From Clostridium sp. OM02-18AC (GTDB lineage: Bacteria > Bacillota > Clostridia > Lachnospirales > Lachnospiraceae), in the NCBI RefSeq assembly GCF_003481825.1, contig NZ_QULW01000018.1:1-64000 (forward strand): a DNA stretch of 64,000 nt, read 5' to 3'. The notes beneath the pieces are model-generated. The model was not told where the DNA came from and made no database searches. It saw only the letters and a list, made by a program, of their open reading frames with translations. Below, piece after piece: positions 1-8,977 of the stretch (position 1 is the stretch's first letter; every line of letters starts with the position of its first letter). The position numbers and the translations under genes were made by a program.

Positions 1-150
1 GTGCAAGAGTAAACTCCACCGCCCTTTGGAGAAGTGGAATTTAAATTTTCATTTTAGGAAGGAATAGAAGTTCTGTCTTTCTCATTGTTTTTTTCTGTAT
101 CCTGCGGTAAGATTGTTATATAGAAAAATTGACATCAGGAGGATACAAAC

Positions 151-1641
151 ATGGCTTGTACAACAATTCTTGTAGGAAAACATGCATCTTACGACGGTTC
201 TACCATGATCGCCCGGAACGATGATTCCGGATCCGGTCATTTTACCCCGAAAAAATTTGTAGTCATTCATCCGGAGGAGCAGAAGCGGACTTACCGTTCT
301 GTGCTGTCTCATGTGGAAGTGGAACTTCCAGAGCATCCGTACCAGTTTACAGCGGTTCCAAATGCAGTGGAAGGAAAAGGAATCTGGGCAGCCAGCGGCG
401 TGAATGAGAAAAATGTAGCCATGACAGCGACCGAGACCATCACCTCCAATCCACGGGTACTGGGAGCAGATCCGCTTGTAACGTATCAGCCGGCGGAGGA
501 CGAAAAAGACGAAGTTCCGGGAGGCATTGGTGAGGAGGATATCGTTTATCTGGTACTTCCTTACATAAACAGTGCCCGGGAAGGTGTACTTCGTCTGGGA
601 AGCCTTTTGGAGACTTACGGTACATATGAAAAGAACGGTATCGCTTTCCAGGACCGGGATGAAATCTGGTGGCTGGAGACGATCGGAGGGCATCACTGGA
701 TCGCAAAAAAGGTTCCGGATGACCGGTATGTGGTGATGCCGAACCAGTTTGGCATGGATGAATTTGACCTGGAAGATGCGTTTGGTGCAAAAAAAGAACA
801 TCTCTGCTCTGCGGATTTGAGAGAGTTTATTGAAAAAAATCATCTGGATCTGAGGCTGGATGAGGAAAGTGTCTTTTGTCCGCGCGATGCGTTTGGCAGT
901 CATACAGATTCCGATCACGTTTATAACACGCCGCGCGCATGGTACATTGAGCGCTGCCTGAATCCACATACCTTTACCTGGGATGGGGCAGATGCTGAGT
1001 ATGGACCGGAGTCAGATGATATCCCGTGGAGTCTGGTCCCGGAGAAGAAACTGACCGTGGAAGATGTGAAATATGTGCTTTCCACCCATTACCAGGGAAC
1101 GCCATACGATCCGTATACACACAGTGGAAATCTTTCTGAGCGGGGAAAATATCGTGCGGTTGGGATTAACCGGAATGACTTTGTGTCTGTGATCCAGATG
1201 CGTCCGGATCAGCCGGAGGATGCGGCGGTGATTCAGTGGCTGGCATTTGCCTCGAATGCGTTTAATGTGTTGGTGCCGTTTTACGCAGGTGTTTCGGAGA
1301 CACCGGAGTATCTTGCCAATACGACCAAAGAAGTTTCTACCGATAACTTTTACTGGAACAGCCGCCTGATCGCAGCCATGACCGATGCTTCCTACGGAAA
1401 ATCCATTGTCCATGTGGAGCGTTACCAGCTGGCAGTTCAGTCGGATGCGTATGCAATCCTGCACAAATATGATGCGTCTTTGAAAGAAACAGAAGATATG
1501 GAAGAGCGGCGGATTCTGCGGGAAGATGCAAACCGGGAGATTGCACAGATGTTAAAAGAAAAGACGGCAGACACCCTGGATAAGGTTCTGTTTGAACTGA
1601 GCAGTCAGATGAAGAATGCCTTTTCCAGATCGGATAACTAG
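151..1641 (+). CDS. C69 family dipeptidase (PepD-like Ntn hydrolase)
   Basis: The 496-residue product begins M-A-C-T-T-I-L-V-G, the signature of peptidase family C69. In this family the Cys near the N-terminus, here residue 3, becomes the N-terminal nucleophile after processing. These enzymes cleave dipeptides, usually in the cytoplasm, and no signal peptide is visible here. The DDSGSG stretch after the start and the full length fit a complete enzyme. An AGGAGG site lies at about 137-142, before the ATG at 151. A small LysR-type HTH protein follows on the same strand, possibly co-transcribed. Dipeptide hydrolysis would connect it to the peptide uptake and hydrolysis genes at 39-52 kb, but that link is inference. 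Confidence 0.9.
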   Translation: MACTTILVGKHASYDGSTMIARNDDSGSGHFTPKKFVVIHPEEQKRTYRSVLSHVEVELPEHPYQFTAVPNAVEGKGIWAASGVNEKNVAMTATETITSNPRVLGADPLVTYQPAEDEKDEVPGGIGEEDIVYLVLPYINSAREGVLRLGSLLETYGTYEKNGIAFQDRDEIWWLETIGGHHWIAKKVPDDRYVVMPNQFGMDEFDLEDAFGAKKEHLCSADLREFIEKNHLDLRLDEESVFCPRDAFGSHTDSDHVYNTPRAWYIERCLNPHTFTWDGADAEYGPESDDIPWSLVPEKKLTVEDVKYVLSTHYQGTPYDPYTHSGNLSERGKYRAVGINRNDFVSVIQMRPDQPEDAAVIQWLAFASNAFNVLVPFYAGVSETPEYLANTTKEVSTDNFYWNSRLIAAMTDASYGKSIVHVERYQLAVQSDAYAILHKYDASLKETEDMEERRILREDANREIAQMLKEKTADTLDKVLFELSSQMKNAFSRSDN

Positions 1642-1689
1642 TCTGCAAAGAAACTTGTTTGGAGTACAAGATCAAATGGGGAGAAGTGT

Positions 1690-1935
1690 ATGAATGAGAA
1701 AGAACTTCGCTATATGAAATGCATCGCGGAGGCAGGAAGTATCCAAAAAGCAGCGGTTCTGCTTCAGAAGAATCCTTCTTCCTTAAGCCGTGCGGTACAC
1801 CGGGTGGAGGAGGATATGGATATTATCCTTTTTAAGCGGACTCCAGAGGGGCTGCAGCCAACGCAGGAGGGAGAATTGTACCTTCAGGCGGCGGGAGAGA
1901 TTCTCTCCATGTATGATGAGTTAAAAGAAAAATAG
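1690..1935 (+). CDS. HTH-only LysR-type protein (81 aa)
   Basis: The product is an N-terminal LysR winged-helix domain only: helix-turn-helix at about residues 15-40 (SIQKAAVLLQKNPSSLSRAV), a wing ending in a typical QPTQEGELYL stretch, and the start of the linker helix. It stops at TAG 1933. A second in-frame TAG at 1951 follows, and the frame then remains open only briefly. There is no effector-binding domain. It is either a truncated regulator or one of the single-domain LysR proteins sometimes found beside metabolic genes. It starts 48 bases after the dipeptidase with a GGGAGAAG ribosome site, suggesting translation. Function is unknown. Confidence 0.6.
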   Translation: MNEKELRYMKCIAEAGSIQKAAVLLQKNPSSLSRAVHRVEEDMDIILFKRTPEGLQPTQEGELYLQAAGEILSMYDELKEK

Positions 1936-2003
1936 GATGATATAGAAAAATAGATGGTGGCAGCAGTTCATCAAATGATTGAAAAGCAGATATCTGTAAA
2001 AAA

Positions 2004-2049
2004 AAATCCAGCAGGCGAAGTATTACACTTCGTCTGGCTGGATTTTTTG
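2004..2049. terminator. bidirectional terminator
   Basis: A stem pairs about 2005-2020 with 2029-2045, with A-run before and T-run after. It overlaps the 3' end of the minus-strand LysR gene and closes both converging units. Confidence 0.75.
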
Positions 2050-2943
2050 TTTCAGAAAACGGATAAATTCTTTTGCGCACCGGGAAAGCGGGCGTCCGTT
2101 CGGGTAGCCGATGACCAGCTTCCAGGATGCGTTCAATGCCGGATCCAGTGGATAGCAGGCGAGGTTTTCGACACCGGAAAAAAGATTCAAATAAGAATGC
2201 GGGAGAAAGGTGATCCCCATACCGGCAGCAGCCAGGCGTTTGGCTGTTTCCATATTTTTTGTGGTATAACGGATATTGGGTTTGATGGAGAGCTGGGACA
2301 GAATCGAGTCTGCCACCTGCCGCAGTTTTTGTCTGCTTGCTACCATGAGGAAAGGTTCTTGTTCCAACGCTTTCAGATCGTAGATGCTTAAAGTGCGGTA
2401 GTCTGGAAATTGGTATTTACGGGCAAGCGTAAGCGGCATGACCAGATAGAAGTCATCTTCGGCTAACAGATCATAGTGGATGGCTTCATTGGGTGTTTCG
2501 TAGTGCATGACAGAAAAATCAAGTTTTCCGGACAGCATCCGTTTGTCCAGTTCCGTGGAGTTGTTTTCCTTAAACTGGACGGTAATATCCGGATAGATCT
2601 GCTGGAAAGCAGGAAGGATCCTCGGGAGAAGATAGGCGCCAAGATTGAAGGGAATGCCAAAGGTCAGGCTTCCTTTACGCATCTGGCGGTATTCATCCAG
2701 ATCGGTTTCGAGCTTTTTATAGCGCTCCAGGATGTTTCTGGCTGTTTTCAGATAACGCTCTCCGAACGCTGTAGGAACCAGGCCTTCCTGGGTACGCGAA
2801 AAGATCAGGGTGCCAAATTCCTGCTCGACTTTGTTTAAAGATTCGCTGAGGGAGGGCTGGGAGATAAAAAGCTCCTGCGCGGCTCTTGTGATAGTTCCAT
2901 GTTCTGCAATGGTAAGCATATAGAGCAGTTCGTTCTGTGTCAT
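2023..2943 (-). CDS. LysR family transcriptional regulator (regulon B candidate)
   Basis: This is a full-length LTTR of 306 residues. The N-terminal HTH includes LFISQPSLSESLNKVE at about residues 24-40, and a LysR substrate-binding domain follows (GIPFNLGAYLLPRILPAF). The start at 2943 was chosen over upstream codons because GGAGG sits 7 bases before it and the HTH then begins at the usual distance. It is divergent from the isocitrate/isopropylmalate-type dehydrogenase at 3205, the classic arrangement for a LysR and its target. The promoter between them resembles the promoters at 28.1 and 29.4 kb, so I infer that this protein may also control cassette B. The effector is unknown. Confidence 0.88.
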   Translation of the reverse strand: MTQNELLYMLTIAEHGTITRAAQELFISQPSLSESLNKVEQEFGTLIFSRTQEGLVPTAFGERYLKTARNILERYKKLETDLDEYRQMRKGSLTFGIPFNLGAYLLPRILPAFQQIYPDITVQFKENNSTELDKRMLSGKLDFSVMHYETPNEAIHYDLLAEDDFYLVMPLTLARKYQFPDYRTLSIYDLKALEQEPFLMVASRQKLRQVADSILSQLSIKPNIRYTTKNMETAKRLAAAGMGITFLPHSYLNLFSGVENLACYPLDPALNASWKLVIGYPNGRPLSRCAKEFIRFLKQKIQPDEV

Positions 2944-3061
2944 GGAGAAACCTCCGGATATTCTGGGATGATATGGCTGGCATATGGTGCGACAGCAGTG
3001 TATGGCCATGCTATAGTTTGTATAGTTCTATAGTTTAGTTTACCACACATCATGCAAAAAT

Positions 3062-3120
3062 CCTATATGAGATATGCTGATTTATGTATTTTACCTATGA
3101 ATAACTCCATGTTAAGATAA
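3062..3120 (+). promoter_or_regulatory. LysR-type promoter/operator, class B copy 1
   Basis: The stretch ATGTATTTTACCTATGA (3084-3100), followed by a TAA-n-TCCATG segment, closely matches 29409-29433 upstream of cassette B. TATGAA at 3096-3101 can serve as the -10. It lies between the divergent LysR and dehydrogenase genes. Confidence 0.55.
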
Positions 3121-3204
3121 AGCCATAACAAACAACGAGATTGCAGTTCATATCCAATGTGGATCATGAGCGGCAACAGACGAATCATTCATGGAGGGAA
3201 AATC

Positions 3205-4377
3205 ATGGAGAAGAATGTAGAGAACGTAAAAGCTGCACAGGAAAAATTCGGGGAGCTGATCCAGTCCGAGTTTGAGCGCATTGAGCGTATGAAAGCAGAT
3301 AACGAGGTGACCGACTTCGATAAGCTTAAGAAGATCGTGATTGGTGTACTCCCGGGCGATGGCATTGGTCCGATCATCATGAAGCAGGCACTTCGCGTAT
3401 TAAATGATCTGCTGGCACCGGAAATCGCAAGCGGCCGTATTGAGATCCGCGAGATTGAGGGCATGACCATTGAAAACCGTGCCGCAAAGCTGCAGAGCCT
3501 TCCGGATGATGTATTCGAAGAAATCAAAAAATGCAACGTCCTCATCAAAGGACCTATGGTTACCCCGCGTGCCGGCGAGCCGTGGCCGAACCTGGTATCC
3601 GCAAACAGCCTCTTACGCCGTGGGCTGGAGCTGTTCGCAGCGGTCCGCCCGATCAAGATCCCGGAGAAGAACATCGACTGGACCTTCTTCCGTGAGAACA
3701 TTGAGGGTGAGTATATCTGGGGCAATAAGGGCATTCAGGTGAATGATGACCTGGCAGTCGACTTCAAGGTTCAGACCAAACAGGGAAGTGAGCGTATCGC
3801 GAGAGCTGCTTTCGAGTTTGCAAGAAAGAACGGCAAGAAGAACGTGACCATCGTAACCAAGGCAAACATCGTAAAGCTGGCTGACGGCAATTTTATCAAG
3901 GCTGTCCGCAAAGTTGGTGAGGAGTATCCGGAGATTGAGATCCAGGAGCGTCTGGTTGATGCCATGTGCGCAAAGATGCTGGATCCGGAATTCAACAAGG
4001 GCATTGAGGTTGTAGTTCTGCCGAACCTGTATGGCGATATCGTAACCGATGTAGCTGCCGAACACCAGGGAGGACTGGGAACCGCATCTTCTTCCAATCT
4101 GGGTAACAAATATGCGATGTTTGAGGCAATTCATGGAACGGCTCCGTTCCTGATCAATCACGGCAGAGGCGATTACGCAGATCCGTGTTCCCTGATCCGC
4201 GCTGCTGGCATGCTGATGGCTCACATCGGTTATGCTGACCGCAAGGCAGTCCTGGACAAGGCTCTGGATATCTGCACCATTACCGAGCGCAAGAAAGTGG
4301 TTACCACCGATGTGGATGGCGCAAGCGCAGCAGAGTTTACCGATTACCTGTTAGAGACCATCGACAAAATCAAATAG
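3205..4377 (+). CDS. isocitrate/isopropylmalate-family dehydrogenase
   Basis: The 390-residue protein is a complete NAD(P)-dependent beta-decarboxylating dehydrogenase. It has GDGIG at 51-55, the substrate loop SLLRRGLELFAAVRPI at about 133, metal-binding Asp residues in NLYGDIVTDVAAE at about 275-283, and FEAIHGTAP at about 304. Such enzymes oxidise a 2-hydroxy acid carrying a 3-carboxyl to the 2-oxo acid, usually with loss of CO2. The ATG at 3205 was chosen because GGAGG lies 7 bases upstream. The family includes isocitrate, isopropylmalate, homoisocitrate and tartrate dehydrogenases, and I cannot assign the substrate from sequence. Its promoter matches that of the aldolase cassette at 29.4 kb, so its substrate may be an intermediate there. 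Confidence 0.87.
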   Translation: MEKNVENVKAAQEKFGELIQSEFERIERMKADNEVTDFDKLKKIVIGVLPGDGIGPIIMKQALRVLNDLLAPEIASGRIEIREIEGMTIENRAAKLQSLPDDVFEEIKKCNVLIKGPMVTPRAGEPWPNLVSANSLLRRGLELFAAVRPIKIPEKNIDWTFFRENIEGEYIWGNKGIQVNDDLAVDFKVQTKQGSERIARAAFEFARKNGKKNVTIVTKANIVKLADGNFIKAVRKVGEEYPEIEIQERLVDAMCAKMLDPEFNKGIEVVVLPNLYGDIVTDVAAEHQGGLGTASSSNLGNKYAMFEAIHGTAPFLINHGRGDYADPCSLIRAAGMLMAHIGYADRKAVLDKALDICTITERKKVVTTDVDGASAAEFTDYLLETIDKIK

Positions 4378-4400
4378 TTGAGATATTTTCCCCTTCTATG

Positions 4401-4450
4401 AAAAATCTGTTGCGGAAATGGCAAGATGCCGGAACTGCGGCAGATTTTTC
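4401..4450 (+). terminator. terminator of the dehydrogenase gene
   Basis: AAAAATCTG at 4401-4409 pairs with CAGATTTTT at 4441-4449, enclosing a GC-rich inner stem-loop. Confidence 0.65.
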
Positions 4451-4545
4451 TGTGTTTCGACATGCAAGTTAGCATGGACCTTCTCGTTTTATCCATTTCT
4501 TTTTTTGAAGAGCTGTGGTATAGTGGTGTCAGGAAATAAATTTAC

Positions 4546-5439
4546 ATGAAATCGGAAGTGGACGGAATGAATGAAGCGCGGAATGCAACGTCGGTGATCT
4601 GTTCGGCCTATGACAGTTTTTTTGAGGCAGAGAAAAAGATCGCGGATTTTTTGATGGAACACAAGGCAGAGGCGGCAGGTATGACTGTCGGGGAGCTGGC
4701 CAAAGCAAGCCAGACCAGTGATGCAACGGTGTCACGCTTTTGCCGCAGATGCGGCTTTAAGGGCTTTCAGGATTTAAAGCTGGCTCTGACCAGGGAACTT
4801 TTGGAGGAAGAGCACCAGGAGCAGGAGGTTACGAATGAGATTGACCGGAATGATCTGACGCAGTCCCTGAAAAATATCCTGGCAAACAAGGTGGCGGAGC
4901 TGACGGAGACGTTTCGTATGATGAATCCGGAAAATCTGGAGCAGATATTAAGAAAACTGGAGCATGCAAAAACGGTACAGTTGGCGGCGGTAGGAAATAC
5001 CTTGCCGGTTGCACTTGATGGCGCGTTTAAATTGAATCAGCTTGGAATCCCGGCTGTGGCAGGAACCATCTGGGAGGCACAGACGGCATATGCCCTGAAT
5101 CTGGGACCGGAGGACGTGGTCCTTATGATTTCGAACTCCGGTACCTCCAACCGCCTGCAGATTTTGGCGGAGGGCGCGAAGGAGAACGGAGCAACCGTGA
5201 TCCTGATCACGAATAACCCGGAATCGCCGCTCGCACAGATGGCAGATTACCGTATCATTACGGCAACGAGGGAAAAACTTTTCACGGAAGAATTCTGGTT
5301 CTCCCGTGTCGCGGCGACAGCGGTGATGGAGATGCTGTATCTGCTTCTGATGGCGGGAAAGAAAGATGCCCCGGAACATATCCGGCGTCATGAAAAAGCC
5401 ATTTCCGCGGATAAACAGCAGGAAAAAAGGAAAGAATAA
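4546..5439 (+). CDS. MurR/RpiR family transcriptional regulator
   Basis: An N-terminal HTH_6 domain (about residues 1-80, with SQTSDATVSRFCRRCGFKGF) is followed by a SIS sugar-phosphate-binding domain (about 125-260, with the typical ISNSGTSNRL loop). RpiR proteins sense phosphorylated sugars and control nearby sugar genes. Two ATG codons, 4546 and 4567, are possible. Neither has a strong ribosome site, and the upstream one is used here. The gene is followed by a terminator and then the fructose operon, whose promoter carries two perfect inverted repeats that may be its operators. Regulation of fruK-fruA by fructose 1-phosphate is therefore likely but inferred. Confidence 0.88.
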   Translation: MKSEVDGMNEARNATSVICSAYDSFFEAEKKIADFLMEHKAEAAGMTVGELAKASQTSDATVSRFCRRCGFKGFQDLKLALTRELLEEEHQEQEVTNEIDRNDLTQSLKNILANKVAELTETFRMMNPENLEQILRKLEHAKTVQLAAVGNTLPVALDGAFKLNQLGIPAVAGTIWEAQTAYALNLGPEDVVLMISNSGTSNRLQILAEGAKENGATVILITNNPESPLAQMADYRIITATREKLFTEEFWFSRVAATAVMEMLYLLLMAGKKDAPEHIRRHEKAISADKQQEKRKE

Positions 5440-5455
5440 TATCGGGATTTTCAAC

Positions 5456-5496
5456 AAAAAAAGGCGGGATTTTCGAATAGAGACCCCGTCTTTTTG
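5456..5496 (+). terminator. terminator after rpiR
   Basis: AAAAAGGCGGG pairs with CCCGTCTTTTT across a short loop and is followed by a T-run. Confidence 0.75.
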
Positions 5497-5515
5497 TTTC
5501 ATTTGACGAAAATCG

Positions 5516-5603
5516 ATATGAAATAAACTTTCATATAAAACACTGTTGACGAAAACAAAAAATCATATTATGATGAATTCAACGATAAGAAATAAAATTT
5601 CTT
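5516..5603 (+). promoter_or_regulatory. fruK promoter with two inverted repeats
   Basis: A sigma-A promoter is visible: TTGACG at 5546-5551, a 17-base spacer and TATGAT at 5569-5574. An 8-base inverted repeat ATATGAAA/TTTCATAT (5516-5523 and 5529-5536) lies just upstream. A 7-base repeat AAGAAAT/ATTTCTT (5587-5593 and 5597-5603) lies downstream of the -10. Both are candidate operators for the neighbouring RpiR protein. Confidence 0.7.
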
Positions 5604-5624
5604 AAAACCGAGGAGAGATGACAT

Positions 5625-6545
5625 ATGATTTACACAGTAACCTTTAATCCGGCCCTGGACTATGTGATCGCTGTGGATCATTTTGTACCGGGTCAGATCA
5701 ACCGTACAAAGGAAGAAACGATGGTCTGCGGCGGAAAAGGCATCAATGTATCCGCCTTACTTGCTAATCTGGGGGTTGAGAGTACGGCTCTTGGATTTGT
5801 AGCTGGCTTTACCGGGGAAGAAATTGTACGCCGGTGTCAGAAGGCAGGGTTTCACTCAGATTTTATCCGCGTAAAAGAAGGCTTGTCCCGCATCAACGTG
5901 AAGATGAAATCGGATGAAGAGACCGAAATCAATGGAATGGGACCACGCATTACGGAAAAAAATGTGGAACTTCTGTTTGAACAGCTTGATTTCCTGAAAG
6001 CGGGCGATGTTTTAGTGCTTTCCGGCAGCATTCCATCGAGTTTAAGCAGCAGCATCTACAAGGAAATTATGGAACGGCTTTCTGACCGTGATATTCAGAT
6101 TGTAGTCGATGCAGAAAAGCAGCTTGTCTTGGAAGTGCTTTCGCTTCACCCATTCCTCATTAAGCCAAACAACCAGGAACTGGAGACGATGGCGGGAAAA
6201 ACACTTTCCACCAGAGAAGAAATTCTGGAGGCTGCGAAATGGCTGCAGGGTCAGGGGGCACGCAATGTACTGGTGTCGATGGCAAAGGATGGAGCTTTGC
6301 TTCTGACAGAAGATGGAGACGTTTACGAGGAAGGAGTATGCCGCGGAACAGTGGTCAACTCTGTGGGAGCTGGGGATTCCATGGTGGCAGGCTTCCTTGC
6401 CGGGTATTTTAAGACAGGAGATTATGGTTACGCATTAAAGCTTGGAACCGCCAGCGGCGGAGCGACTGCTTTTTCACATGGCATTGGCAGCCGGGAAAAA
6501 ATTATAGAACTGTTGAAACAGCTGACTGAGAAACAGGGGGAGTAA
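5625..6545 (+). CDS. fruK: 1-phosphofructokinase
   Basis: This is a PfkB-family kinase of 306 residues, the usual length. The first PfkB signature is at about 36 (GGKGINVSALLANLG) and the second, with the catalytic Asp, at about 246-255 (GAGDSMVAGF). The N-terminus MIYTVTFNPALDY is typical of the FruK/LacC branch. It phosphorylates fructose 1-phosphate to fructose 1,6-bisphosphate in the cytoplasm. The fructose PTS gene follows after three bases, which strongly supports FruK over tagatose-6-phosphate kinase. GAGGAGA lies upstream of the ATG. Confidence 0.93.
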   Translation: MIYTVTFNPALDYVIAVDHFVPGQINRTKEETMVCGGKGINVSALLANLGVESTALGFVAGFTGEEIVRRCQKAGFHSDFIRVKEGLSRINVKMKSDEETEINGMGPRITEKNVELLFEQLDFLKAGDVLVLSGSIPSSLSSSIYKEIMERLSDRDIQIVVDAEKQLVLEVLSLHPFLIKPNNQELETMAGKTLSTREEILEAAKWLQGQGARNVLVSMAKDGALLLTEDGDVYEEGVCRGTVVNSVGAGDSMVAGFLAGYFKTGDYGYALKLGTASGGATAFSHGIGSREKIIELLKQLTEKQGE

Positions 6546-6548
6546 CGT

Positions 6549-8603
6549 ATGCGTATTACAGAGTTGCTGAAAAAGGAAAGTATTGGACTGGGAGTATCCG
6601 TATCTACAAAAGAAGAAGCGATCGATAAGCTTGTTAATCTGATGGATGCGGGCGGCAGATTAAGGGATAAACAGGGGTATAAGGAAGGAATTCTGGCAAG
6701 GGAAGCACTTGGAAGCACGGGAATCGGCGGCGGAATCGCGATTCCGCATGCGAAGGTGGAAGCAGTAAAGGAGCCGGGACTGGCTGCCATGGTCGTGCCG
6801 GACGGTGTGGATTATGAAGCGTTTGACGGTTCCCTGGCACACATCCTGTTTATGATCGCGGCACCGGCAGAAGGGGCAGATGTGCATCTGGAAGCATTAT
6901 CCAGACTGTCCACATTGTTGATGAATCCGGACTTTATGGAGGGATTATGGAAGGCGGATTCCAAAGAAGCATTTTTGAAGGTCATTGATGATGCGGAGAC
7001 TGCAAGATTCGGAGTGGAAGAAGCAGAAGAAAAAGATGCTGAAAAAGATGCGGAAGGGAAGACCGTTGAAAATGCTGCAGAATCTGCAAAGAAAGAAAAC
7101 ACAAATTCTGCGGCAGTTTCTGCAAAAGATAGGGTAGAAGATAAAAAGTCTGGAGACCAAAAGTCAAAAGCGTCAGGTCAGAAGTCAGGTTACCGTGTTC
7201 TGGCAGTCACAGCTTGCCCGACCGGCATTGCCCACACCTATATGGCTGCGGAAAGTCTGGAAAACATGGCGAAAAAGCTTGGTATTTCCATCAAGGTTGA
7301 GACAGACGGTTCCGGCGGTGCCCAGAATGTGCTGACAAAAAAAGAAATTGAGGCAGCCGAGGCAATTATTGTTGCAGCGGATAAGAATGTTGGTATGGCG
7401 CGCTTCCACGGAAAACCAGTAATTCAGGTTCCGGTTGCGGATGGCATTCACAAGGCAGAAGAACTCTTAACCCGTGCCGTGAGCGGCAATGTTCCGGCTT
7501 ACCATCACACAGAGGATGGAGAACAGGCAGAAAAAACAGAAGAGGGAAAGGACAGCATCGGAAGAACCATTTACAAGCATCTGATGAATGGTGTGTCCCA
7601 TATGCTTCCGTTCGTGATCGGCGGCGGCATCCTGATCGCACTGGCATTTTTGCTGGATGATTATTCCATTGATCCTTCCAACTTTGGTAAAAACACACCG
7701 CTCGCAGCTTACTTAAAGACCATCGGAGAGCAGGCCTTTGGCATGATGCTTCCGATCCTTGCCGGTTTCATTGCCATGAGCATTGCAGACCGTCCGGGAC
7801 TGGCTGTTGGTCTGGTTGCAGGTCTGATCGCAAAGATGGGCTGTACCTTTGCGAACCCGGCAGGCGGCGATGTGAATGCCGGATTCTTAGGCGCGCTGTT
7901 TGCCGGTTTTGCAGGCGGTTATCTGGTTCTTGGATTGAAGAAGCTGTTTTCGAAGCTGCCAAAATCCTTAGAGGGGATCAAACCGGTTCTTCTGTATCCG
8001 GTAATCGGTATTTTCCTGGCAGCTGTCGTAACAACCTTTATCAACCCGTACATGGGTATGATCAACAATGCACTGAGTAATTTCTTACATGGCATGGGCG
8101 GCACCAGCCGTATCGTGCTTGGCATGATCCTTGGCGGTATGATGTCCATTGATATGGGCGGTCCATTCAACAAGGCAGCTTACGTGTTTGGAACGGCTCA
8201 GCTTGCAGAAGGCAACTTTGAAGTCATGGCAGCTGTCATGGCAGGCGGTATGGTTCCGCCGATCGCAATCGCACTGTGCACTACTTTCTTCCCGAAGAAA
8301 TTTACGGAGAAGGAACGCCAGTCTGGTTTGGTGAACTATGTCATGGGACTTTCCTTCATTACAGAAGGTGCCATCCCGTTTGCAGCACAGGACCCGCTGC
8401 GCGTGATTCCATCCTGTGCGATCGGTGCTGCGGCAGCAGGAGGACTTTCCATGGCATTCGGATGTACGCTCCGGGCACCGCATGGCGGCATGTTTGTGCT
8501 TCCTACCATCGGCAATCCGCTTATGTATCTGGCGGCGGTTGTGATCGGATCGGTGATCGGATGTGTGATTCTTGGATTTTTGAAGAAGAATATGGAAGAC
8601 TAG
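6549..8603 (+). CDS. fruA: PTS fructose transporter subunit IIABC
   Basis: The 684-residue protein carries all three PTS modules. IIA occupies about 1-150, with the phosphorylated His67 in GIAIPHAK. A Glu/Lys/Ala-rich linker follows at about 155-215. IIB has its phosphocysteine at about 223 in TACPTGIAHTYMAAE. IIC is a multi-span membrane domain from about 345 to the end. It imports fructose as fructose 1-phosphate using phosphate from HPr. It is translationally close to fruK, with a three-base gap and an AGGGGGAG ribosome site. The long, low-complexity linker is the only variable part, and everything looks intact. Confidence 0.93.
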   Translation: MRITELLKKESIGLGVSVSTKEEAIDKLVNLMDAGGRLRDKQGYKEGILAREALGSTGIGGGIAIPHAKVEAVKEPGLAAMVVPDGVDYEAFDGSLAHILFMIAAPAEGADVHLEALSRLSTLLMNPDFMEGLWKADSKEAFLKVIDDAETARFGVEEAEEKDAEKDAEGKTVENAAESAKKENTNSAAVSAKDRVEDKKSGDQKSKASGQKSGYRVLAVTACPTGIAHTYMAAESLENMAKKLGISIKVETDGSGGAQNVLTKKEIEAAEAIIVAADKNVGMARFHGKPVIQVPVADGIHKAEELLTRAVSGNVPAYHHTEDGEQAEKTEEGKDSIGRTIYKHLMNGVSHMLPFVIGGGILIALAFLLDDYSIDPSNFGKNTPLAAYLKTIGEQAFGMMLPILAGFIAMSIADRPGLAVGLVAGLIAKMGCTFANPAGGDVNAGFLGALFAGFAGGYLVLGLKKLFSKLPKSLEGIKPVLLYPVIGIFLAAVVTTFINPYMGMINNALSNFLHGMGGTSRIVLGMILGGMMSIDMGGPFNKAAYVFGTAQLAEGNFEVMAAVMAGGMVPPIAIALCTTFFPKKFTEKERQSGLVNYVMGLSFITEGAIPFAAQDPLRVIPSCAIGAAAAGGLSMAFGCTLRAPHGGMFVLPTIGNPLMYLAAVVIGSVIGCVILGFLKKNMED

Positions 8604-8720
8604 GAGCTTGCACGGACTGGAAAAGAATGTTGTCTGCGTGAAGAAAAACGACAGGAAAAGTATAAGGGAACTTGAACGGTTTTACCAATCGGTAAATGGG
8701 AGTATTTTGCAATAAATAGG

Positions 8721-8768
8721 AAAGGAAGGAATCCGGCTGAGGGGAGAAAAGTCGGATTCCTTCCTTTG
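8721..8768 (+). terminator. stem-loop after fruA
   Basis: A perfect 15-base stem pairs 8721-8735 with 8753-8767, although the T-run after it is short. Confidence 0.65.
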
Positions 8769-8787
8769 TTTCATAGTCCGCAATTTC

Positions 8788-8871
8788 TTGTGAAACAAAA
8801 AGGATTCATCGGCTGTTTGCTAAAACAGGGAGTTGGAAAGTTATGTTCATTCGTCAAAAATTGTCAACAAT
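8788..8871. promoter_or_regulatory. candidate FadR/GntR-type operators upstream of the permease
   Basis: TTGTGAAACAA at 8788-8798 fits the TnGTnnnACnA pattern of FadR-subfamily regulators. A related inverted repeat lies at 8860-8871. A third match, TTGTAGGACAA, is at 10517-10527 before the GntR gene, hinting at joint control by that protein. Confidence 0.4.
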
Positions 8872-8977
8872 CTACAATAAACTATTTACAATCGAACCAA
8901 TTAACGATAAAATAGGAGTACTTAGTAACTGTCGAGATATCAGATGGTTATATGATAAAAAACAAAGGAGAGGAATT

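Larger units (their letters stand above)
8604..8977. other. 374-base intergenic region with terminator and possible GntR sites
   Basis: The region holds the terminator of the PTS operon (8721-8768), a TTGT-N3-ACAA site at 8788-8798, an ATTGT-N2-ACAAT inverted repeat at 8860-8871, and the ribosome site of the APC permease. No protein-coding signal was found in it. Confidence 0.6.

Noticed and set aside
1..150. Possible structured leader or upstream gene end before the dipeptidase
   Set aside because: Only weak short complementarity was seen and no coding signal; too little sequence to call anything beyond a promoter region.
82..969. Long minus-strand reading frame across the dipeptidase gene
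   Set aside because: It has no family features and lies antisense to a clear C69 enzyme with a good ribosome site; it is a codon-bias shadow.
3189..4224. Minus-strand frames across the dehydrogenase
   Set aside because: They have Arg/Ser-rich shadow composition with no motif, and the plus-strand gene is certain.
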